In this document: piece by piece, positions 57,253-64,000 of the stretch
Numbering within the stretch: the first letter of the stretch is position 1
Layout of the letters: each line of letters begins with the position of its first letter
Source: Marthasterias glacialis
Lineage: Eukaryota; Echinodermata; Asteroidea; Forcipulatida; Asteriidae
DNA: 64,000 bases
NCBI GenBank assembly: GCA_911728455.2
Contig: OU452222.1
Coordinates: forward strand, 22,828,090 to 22,892,089
Direction: 5' to 3'
The notes under the pieces: generated by a model
The model's input: only the letters and a program-made list of their open reading frames with translations
What the model was told of the DNA's origin: nothing
Database searches by the model: none
Position numbers and translations under genes: made by a program

Positions 57253-57412
57253 GAAGAAAATGAATTAGTTTCTATGGCAACTGTGGGTAATCAAAATTAG
57301 TATTTGACAAGCTGGTTATCTCTGCACGTTTGGCATAAGTTGTTGTGGCTGACCAAGGTGACACATGTATTAACTCTCCTGGTTGATCGTCTGATGTCGT
57401 TGCAGATTGAAG

Positions 57413-57959
57413 ATGGCAGTTGTGAAAGGAACCTCGCATGTGGTGAACTCACTGCGCCTTTACATAATTATTGCAGCCAGTTTAATTGGTAAATTCTCGA
57501 AATGTGAACTCATAGGTAAGTAGGCCTACAATTTTCAGTTGAACTTTGTATTTTCTTTGCTGATGTCAATATTCAACCAATAAATGTGAATCAAAGATAT
57601 TAAGCAAGCTTTTAAGTGAATGCACGGACACGAATACGAATACGAATGCCTATACGAATACGAATGCCTATACGAATAAATTCCCACTCACCGGCTGGTA
57701 AACGAGGTTTTTTTTTAATGCAAAACCACAGCGAGCCTTGCAGTGAAGTACTTTTCAAAATCCGTTTTTGTTTCAAGCAATCGCCGTTCGGGATCGTAGA
57801 TTTTCTAGCGATTGTAACATTAGTTCGGGCGAGTTTGTGTGCAAGACAGCGGCTGTTGTCCTAAAGTATTTTAAATGTATCAGTTTTGACGTTGACAAAG
57901 GTTTTTCGAAGCAAAATTGTTGCCACACGAATTGCAACCTCGATAAAAAAAGTAAATAA
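57413..57959 (+). CDS. Small secreted Cys-rich protein, possibly PAN-like (tentative)
   Basis: Two exons, 57413-57488 and 57778-57959, joined in phase 1 with GT (gtaaattc) and AG (tttgtttcaag) borders. The product is about 85 residues. Exon 1 encodes a strong signal peptide (LYIIIAASLIG at its end) and has a clean ATG just after 'gcagattgaag'. Exon 2 contributes a mature part with six cysteines. The stretch SSGEFVCKTAAVVLKYFKC then ISFDVDK recalls the central part of PAN/apple domains, but one expected Cys is absent, so this is a guess. A gtaaat at the very end (AAAAAAA/GTAAAT) could instead be a donor leading to further exons that I did not find. It is transcribed divergently from SLC7. No transcript evidence is available to me. 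Confidence 0.38.
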
Positions 57960-59055
57960 AATATAACACCTTCCTGTTTAAAAAAAAAGGGGAGGAATCC
58001 AAGTTGATAGTTTTCAGTCTAAAACTGCACCGGGTGCATGCGTTAGTAGTTTCCATTGCGCCATATTGTTGCATCTTGCGCAAAAGGTTTTGCATCAAAG
58101 GCTTTGAAAGTGTGACAGTTTTTGATGTTTGGAAATTTTCAATCTGTCCTAACTTAAAGCTGGACGAACACTTGCTACTATTTTATCACCCTGTTATATT
58201 TTTCATTACAAATTCACGGCTCTGTTTTAGGGTGTAAGTTTCTTATGCCTTTCACCTCCGATTCCAACCGCCCCCGCAAGCCTGCGGTAAAAAAAGGATA
58301 TCCCACAATATTGTTCTTGTAGGTCTATCGTAAAATATTAATTAAGTTCGGCCTCCCGGCCAGTCTAAACTTCCCAGCCGTTTTTAATTGTTCATTGCGG
58401 AATCAACCATTGTACAACGTCCCTGATCTGAAAGATTGAACAATTTACAGCGTTACGACACACCAAGCGAACAAAATAAAAAATAAATAATAAAAATAAA
58501 AAATAAAAAGTAAATTAACTATAGTAAAAAGGTTTATCATTATGCACGAAAGCCACGTATTGCATATGTGATTGTTCTCAAAATAATCTTAATATAATAT
58601 AAGGCCTATCAATTATAACAATAAAAACAATGATAAATTCTTATAGAGTGCTTTTCACACTCGAAGAGCATCCCAAAGCGCTCATTTTTTTTATGTTTAC
58701 AGGTATGAAGAGCTATGTTTGAAATTATAAGACCCAATTGATTTGCATAAAACATGCAGCATCTTGTAACGGTTAACAAGGTACTGTGGCGCAAGCTGCT
58801 TCCAAACATGCCAGAAACACCAAACGAAAATTATTTATGGTTGTATTTAGCTCCAACTTGTTGCTTGACAGCAGGAGATTCATCGATGTTTGCAACTAAG
58901 TGATACATTTATCTTCGAATGAGACAGTTTCTGGCAAAACTTTATGTACTTTATTTTCGGTTTCTTTTATGTTTATTTTTGTTTTCCATTGTGTATTAAT
59001 TTTTGCTGTATTTTTGTATCTCTGTTTGCTTTGTTGAGGTAAAATAAATAATATT

Positions 59056-59085
<30 letters not shown>
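57960..59085. other. Gene-free interval
   Basis: I see no supported exon. A LINE-tail-like piece (minus: 'gagcgctttgggatgctc..gtgaaaagcactctata') lies at 58636-58685. An (AAT)n run is at 59056-59092, abutting SINE-A copy 3. Confidence 0.5.
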
Positions 59086-59090
<5 letters not shown>

Positions 59091-59092
<2 letters not shown>

Positions 59093-59495
59093 TAAATTTC
59101 AATTTGCCTTTTACCGATGTGTGATAAGCACTGTATACTCGGTGCTTTCGTGTCCTGTGGAAAGAAAACACAGGCAACTCGGGTGGGTTTCGAACCCACG
59201 ACTCCCGCCTGACTAGAGCAGATGTCTTAACCACTAGACCACCGAGCACGCCCGGTGATGAGGGGCCAGTTCGAATCCAGTATTATTAGCGGCAGGTACC
59301 GCAAACAATTAGATAGATGTCAATATTTGCATCGGGGGAATGAATATAAATTTCAATTTGCCTTTCACCGATGTGTGATAAGCACTTTATACTCAGTGCT
59401 TTCGAGTCATGTGGAAAAAAAATCCACAGGCAACTCAGACATCTGCTCTAGTCATGCAGGAGTCGTGGGTTCGAATCCAACCCGAGTTGCCTATG
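59091..59495. mobile_element. tRNA-like / inverted repeat element (SINE-A, copy 3)
   Basis: The left arm and minus-strand tRNA-like core (59091-59330) are as at 32954. They are followed by a second left arm (59345-59415) and then a plus-strand partial core ('catctgctctagtcatgcaggagtcgtgggttcgaatcc') to 59490. This looks like a rearranged, head-to-tail dimer. Confidence 0.78.
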
Positions 59496-59557
59496 GAAAA
59501 AAAAATCGTGTAGAAGAAGAAAATTGTACAAGAAGAGTTTCAAGAAAATGGAAGGAA

Positions 59558-60195
59558 TTTTACTTTGAACCGGGAGACACTTGACCTCAAGTTTTACAAA
59601 CTGACTCCAGAACAAAATAGTGCAAGAAAAACAATAAGAACACGGAAGTATTTCTTGCCACAAAAACCAAGTCATAGAAAAAGGATGGAAAGTAGGCTAT
59701 TTTTTTTTTACTGAACTGAGAGACAATGACTCTAATACTAAGTAATGCAAAATAAATTACAAGAAAACGGAAGTTTTTAATAATTTGAACAGGGGGACAC
59801 TTAACCTCAAGTTTTACAAACTGACTCCAAAACTAAATAATACAAATTCATACAAGAAAACCAAAGTATTGTTTTGTTTTTATTGTTATTGTTGAGACGC
59901 TCGACCTAAAGTTTTACAAACTGACTCCAATACCATAGTACAAAATAGAAAACGAATACTTGTTTTCACTTAGAACCAAGCGACACTCTCCGTGATGATT
60001 TGCAACCTGACTCCTACACTAAATAAGAAAACGTTAGTATGTTTTTTTACTCTGAACCGAGAGACAATCCTCTTGATGGTTTGCAACCTGACTAAATAGT
60101 ACAAGAAAAGTACAAGAAAACATGTTTGTTTTTGTTGTTTTTGTTTTTTTACTTTGAACCGAGAGACACTCGACCTGAAGATTTGCATTGCTTCC
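59558..60195 (+). repeat. ~90-110 bp tandem repeat, about seven units
   Basis: Units begin near 'tgaacc(g/a)(g/a)gagacac..gacct(c/g)aag(t/a)ttt(t/g)' at about 59567, 59710, 59788, 59893, 59970, 60053 and 60155. They continue 'acaaactgactcca..actaaata.tacaagaaaa'. They are diverged but clearly in register. The reading frames across them are short and inconsistent. Confidence 0.75.
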
Positions 60196-60206
60196 AAATC
60201 ACTTAT

Positions 60207-60439
60207 TACGGAAGCGTATTGCCGCCACGTGTATAAACATCAAAATTATATCACCCTTATCGTGTACGTAAACGATGCTCATCCTGCACGTATACCATAA
60301 TTATCATGTACGTACACGATAATCATGGTGTACGTACACGATAATTATCGTGAACTTACAAGATAACTATTGCGACATACACACAATAGTAAAATTTTGT
60401 GTGTTTTTTTTATTCACGTGACGGCAGTACGCTTCCGTA
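60207..60439. mobile_element. MITE-D copy 2 with palindromic TACGTA core
   Basis: The terminal repeats ACGGAAGCGTATTGCCGCCACGTG (left) and its near-complement (right, 22 of 24) are bordered by TA. Inside are repeated palindromes of the type ATTATC-TGTACGTACA-GATAAT (about 60240-60365). A compact version of 30076-30614, 231 bp long. Confidence 0.85.
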
Positions 60440-60714
60440 CCCCGTTCTAATGAATAACTGCGTCGAGTAATACATGACCAACATTGCCAGGCCTTGCCAA
60501 CGTATCTCACACATTACATATCAATACTGCACAGCATTTATGGTGAGACAATCGTACTAATTGGTAAGTAGTGAGAACGAAATGTCCTCATTACACATGT
60601 TACGATCAATAAAATACCTCAGCAGTTTCCAAATAGGAACCTAGACTGATATGATTGAGCTGTTGCATCTTGTGCAATTAAAGTGTGCCGAACTGGTTAC
60701 GGCTTGGGTTGCTA

Positions 60715-61010
60715 CGTTGAATAGCGTTGGATTTATTCACCCTTCATTTTCGGATTTAGATCGATGTTGCGTAAAGCCGTAACCTACAAATTGAGGAGAA
60801 AGCTTTCAGCTGATCTGTTTTCAAATCATCCTATGTTGAATTGGGTTGGAATCATCCACCTTTCATTTTCGGTTCTGATTAAAAAATTGATAATAAATAA
60901 ATAAATAAATAAACAAACAGAATAAAAGATTAAAAAAGATCAATGTTGCATAAAGCCGTAACCTAGAAAAGAGAAGGGAACGCTGTCGGCTGACCTTCTA
61001 TTTGTGAAGT
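60715..61010 (+). repeat. Direct duplication (~150 bp)
   Basis: 'ttcattttcgg', 'gatc.atgttgc.taaagccgtaacct' and 'agaaagct.tc.gctga' occur twice in the same order (about 60740-60825 and 60858-60998). An (AAAT)n run is inserted in the second copy. Confidence 0.7.
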
Positions 61011-61269
61011 TGGGTCACACAAAAAGCCTAACATATACTGATAGATTGTTCTATCATTGAAAATATTTGTAACTTTAGTTTTTTTTATTCTTTATATTAA
61101 AAGGCATGCAATAACAAGAACGTCATGTGATCACCCTGTCCTGGCAATGTAATACGGCCTCAAAACTGCATTTTGATAGTTGTCTTTGAAATGTTGTGTA
61201 ATGAGAGTCCCCAGCATATTGGAATTCGTTTGATTTTTTTTTCAAAACAAACATGTTTGTAATGAAAAA

Positions 61270-61970
61270 AACGAACAAACAACCCAACAAACAAACAAAC
61301 AAACAAACAAACAAACAAACAAACAACCCAACAAACAAACAAACAAACAACCCAACAAACAAACAAACAAACAAACAAACAACCCAACAAACAAACAAAC
61401 AAACAAACAAACAACCCAACAAACAAACAAACAAACAACCCAACAAACAAACAAACAAACAAACAAACAAACAAACAACCCAACAAGCAAACAAACAAAC
61501 AAACAAACAACCCAACAAACAAACAAACAAACAACCCAACAAACAAACAAACAAACAAACAAACAAACAAAAAAACAAACAAACAAACAAACAAACAAAA
61601 ACAAAAAAACAAACAAACAAACAAACAAACAAACAAACAAACAAACAAACAAACAAACAAACAAACAAACAAACAAACAAACAAACAAACAAACAAACAA
61701 ACAAACAAACAAACAAACAACCCAACAAACAACCCAACAAACAAACAAACCAACAAAAAACCAACAAACAAACAAACAAACAAACAAACAAACAACCCAA
61801 CAAACAAACAAACAAACAAACAAACAAACAAACAAACAAACAAACAAACAAACAAACAAACAAACAAACAAACAAACAAACAAACAAACAAACAAACGGA
61901 CGGACGGACGGACGGACGGACGGACGGACGGACGGACGGACGAACGAACGAACGAACAAACAAACAAACG
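61270..61970. repeat. Long (CAAA)n satellite with CAACCCAA variants, ending in (GGAC)n
   Basis: About 620 bp of CAAA units is broken at irregular multiples by 'caacccaa'. It passes into about 44 bp of GGAC and then GAAC units. All six long reading frames here are composition artefacts. Confidence 0.97.
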
Positions 61971-62060
61971 TTTTTATCTTAAAACGAACAAAGGTTTTGA
62001 CTCGGATCCCCTCGACCAGATAAAAGGCAAGAACGTATGGTTTACTCTAATTGATTGGAG

Positions 62061-62477
62061 AATTGGCCTGTCGTCAAGGCCTGTGTCTTAGACAACTACG
62101 TAGCTGCGAAGACCGAGACAAGTCAGTGCGCACGATCAAGTGGCGAAGCCACGAGAGCATTTTCCATCTTGAATTTGCGGTTTTGATGTTGAATCATTAA
62201 TGAAGTTTCAAACGTAAATTATTCCTATTTTTTAGGCAAATAAGAACAACCCTGAAAGGTTAACCAATAACAAAGCGGATGAGATTAATGCATGCTGACC
62301 CCATCACTTCTGATTGGTTGATGGAGAAATAAAGAAAAACATTAGACATTCCTGACAACTTGAAAAAAGGCTCTCGTGGCTTAGCCACTCATCGTGCGCG
62401 CTGACTTGGTCTTCGCTGCAGTCGTTTCGCGGCTACACAGATGTCTAAGCCACGAAGGCCTTGACGAAAGGCTATTG
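62061..62477. mobile_element. Inverted-repeat element (~410 bp)
   Basis: The left arm 62065-62165 ('gtcgtcaaggcct', 'cgaagacc.agacaagtcag.gcgca', 'ggc.aagccacgagag') is the reverse complement of the right arm 62370-62472. The interior of about 200 bp is AT-rich without a reading frame. It looks like a MITE or foldback. No target duplication could be settled. Confidence 0.78.
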
Positions 62478-62479
62478 GA

Positions 62480-63010
62480 TAATAGACTTCCCCATCATTG
62501 TCAAACCAGACCCACGGGGGGGGGGATAACGTTAGATTGAGCCATTTAATTGGGATCCTTCTTTACAGATAATGTCATGGCAAGGTTGTATTTTATGCGT
62601 TACCATAGTAACACACTAAACGCGATTGCAATAAAACCGTAAGCTTTATTCCATGGATGGAAGGCGATCTCCGGATTTGAAATGACTTCCCAATTACTGC
62701 ACAAGTTATCGATTCAATTAACAAAGAATCTATTTCCAATTCAAGTGTAAGCTATTCCTATGACGTCACACGTTAATAAACATGCAGGACGATAAGAATC
62801 TACGTGTGCAGCTGCTGAAAATTTGTTATGAATCTATAGTTTATTATGTATTCGTTAACTTACTTCTAGTTGAATGGGGAATACGAATCTGCAGAAAAAA
62901 ATACACGCTGGTTGTGAAAATACAGTCGGCCTTATTTGTTGTCGAATGAGAAAAAAACAAATTGAAGCAAACGTAATTATTACAAGGAATACCACATTTT
63001 GTGTGAATAA
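62480..63010. other. Gene-free interval
   Basis: Unique sequence with a short G run at 62517-62525. No supported feature. Confidence 0.5.
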
Positions 63011-63014
63011 TATC

Positions 63015-64000
63015 AAATTTTAAACTAGACATAGGTTTTTGTGACATCACAAAAACAAGGTGTTCGGATTATAGTACTTAAAGTTGTTATTTGATGTAGC
63101 AACTAAAGTATCTAAATATATGAACATGAAATTGTTCTTTAAAAGATAATATTTAATTTGTAACAGAGAAGGACCTTCCCTCACCTTGGTATTTGGTGAA
63201 AGAATCCTGTTCCAAGCTCTTACCAATCTTAATTGACGAGCTACTTCAGGTTTGACCGGAAGTAGACATCACAGGCCACGCAATATGCAACAGAGGACCA
63301 TCCCAAACCTTGTTCTTTTGTGAAAAAATCATGTTCTTAGCTCTTACTAATTTTAAATGAGGAGCTACTTCCAGTTTGACCGGAAGTAGAGGTTACAAAG
63401 GTCACTTTATGTTTCACAAAGAAAGACCTTACCTAACCTTGATATTTCTCGAAACAATCATGTTCCTAAATCTAACCACTCTTACACGAGGAGCTACTTC
63501 CGGTTTGACCGGAAGTAGAGGTAACCCAATGTGCAACAGAGAATGAACTTTCCGAACCTTGGTATTTGGTGAAAGAATCATGTTCCTAGCTCTTAGCATT
63601 TTTAAATAAAGAGCTACTTCCTACTTCTTAAAATATGAATTTTTGAAAATTTCCAACATTTTCAACTTCCGGTTTGAACCGGAAGACAAGGTCAAATTGG
63701 GGTTATGTCTGTAGGGCGATTACGCAGTTTTGGACGACCTTTCCGATGATGTAAAGATTGTAAAAATCCATTGTGTACTTCAGGAGTTATGTTTCGTTTC
63801 CTTGCCATATGCTACCTATGTATGAAGTTTCAAGGTTATATGACCTTCGGAAGTGTGCATTTGAAGGTGGACAATCGCCAGGGAGAAGAAGTATTTAAAA
63901 AAAAAAACGAACAAAACCAAGAGGTTATCGGACCAGAGTCCGAACACCTAAAAAACCGAACAAAATCAAGAGGTGTTCCGGGCTGAGAGCCCGAACACCT
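63015..64000 (+). repeat. ETS/CRE repeat family, + orientation, runs off the window
   Basis: It starts with the end sequence also seen at 2570 ('actagacata.gtttttgtgacatcacaaaaacaaggtgttcgg'). Then come ~124-130 bp tandem units with the palindromic ETS motif (63243, 63367, 63497, 63617), the linker 'ttgtgtacttcaggagttatg', 'gaagtttcaaggtt', an A-rich run and two terminal hairpins at 63922-63949 and 63971-64000. CRE boxes are missing in this copy. Confidence 0.85.

Noticed and set aside
57616..57720. Arg/Ile-rich peptide with repeated 'cgaatacgaatgcctata'
   Set aside because: A short tandem DNA repeat with no splice context; not treated as coding.
61123..62023. Four overlapping reading frames of 240-280 residues made of FVCL or NKQT repeats
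   Set aside because: Produced by the CAAA/GGAC satellite on both strands; long only because the 4-base motif lacks stops.

Overview
This is a eukaryotic, animal-type window: AT-rich, with compact coding exons split by GT-AG introns and dense non-coding repeats. The domain mix (discoidin/F5-8C lectin-like protein, IFIT-like TPR protein, PAN/apple secreted protein, SLC7 light-chain transporter) and the many MITE/SINE families suggest a marine invertebrate deuterostome. A sea star or other echinoderm is my best guess, but this is inference and the species is not identified.

Layout. 1-5.8 kb: a repeat field with no gene, built from one unusual family that combines palindromic ETS-like motifs, nuclear-receptor-like direct repeats, paired CRE motifs and terminal hairpins. 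6.6-11.7 kb (+): gene with an F5/8C (discoidin) domain. 11.8-19.2 kb: SINE, MITE and foldback elements, ending in a compound AAAT/ACAT microsatellite. 19.6-27.3 kb (+): an eight-coding-exon gene whose first exon encodes an IFIT-like protein and whose last seven exons encode a C-terminal extension containing an internally duplicated module. 28.4-32.4 kb: repeats. 32.6-41.8 kb (-): five-exon secreted protein with an N-terminal PAN/apple domain and a C-terminal region like the family often labelled skeletal organic matrix protein 5-like. A LINE fragment lies in its first intron. 42.3-43.9 kb: reversed copies of the ETS/CRE family. 44.5-53.5 kb (-): complete ten-coding-exon SLC7 amino-acid transporter, bracketed by two inverted copies of a ~340 bp repeat. 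57.4-58.0 kb (+): tentative two-exon small secreted Cys-rich protein. 58-64 kb: tandem arrays, MITEs, a CAAA/GGAC satellite and another ETS/CRE-family copy running off the right edge.

The genes do not form an operon or an obvious pathway. Two or three are secreted adhesion/recognition-type proteins, one is an IFIT-type cytosolic effector and one is a membrane transporter. Exon structures were built by hand from splice-site and reading-phase agreement. Phases are consistent through all four main genes.
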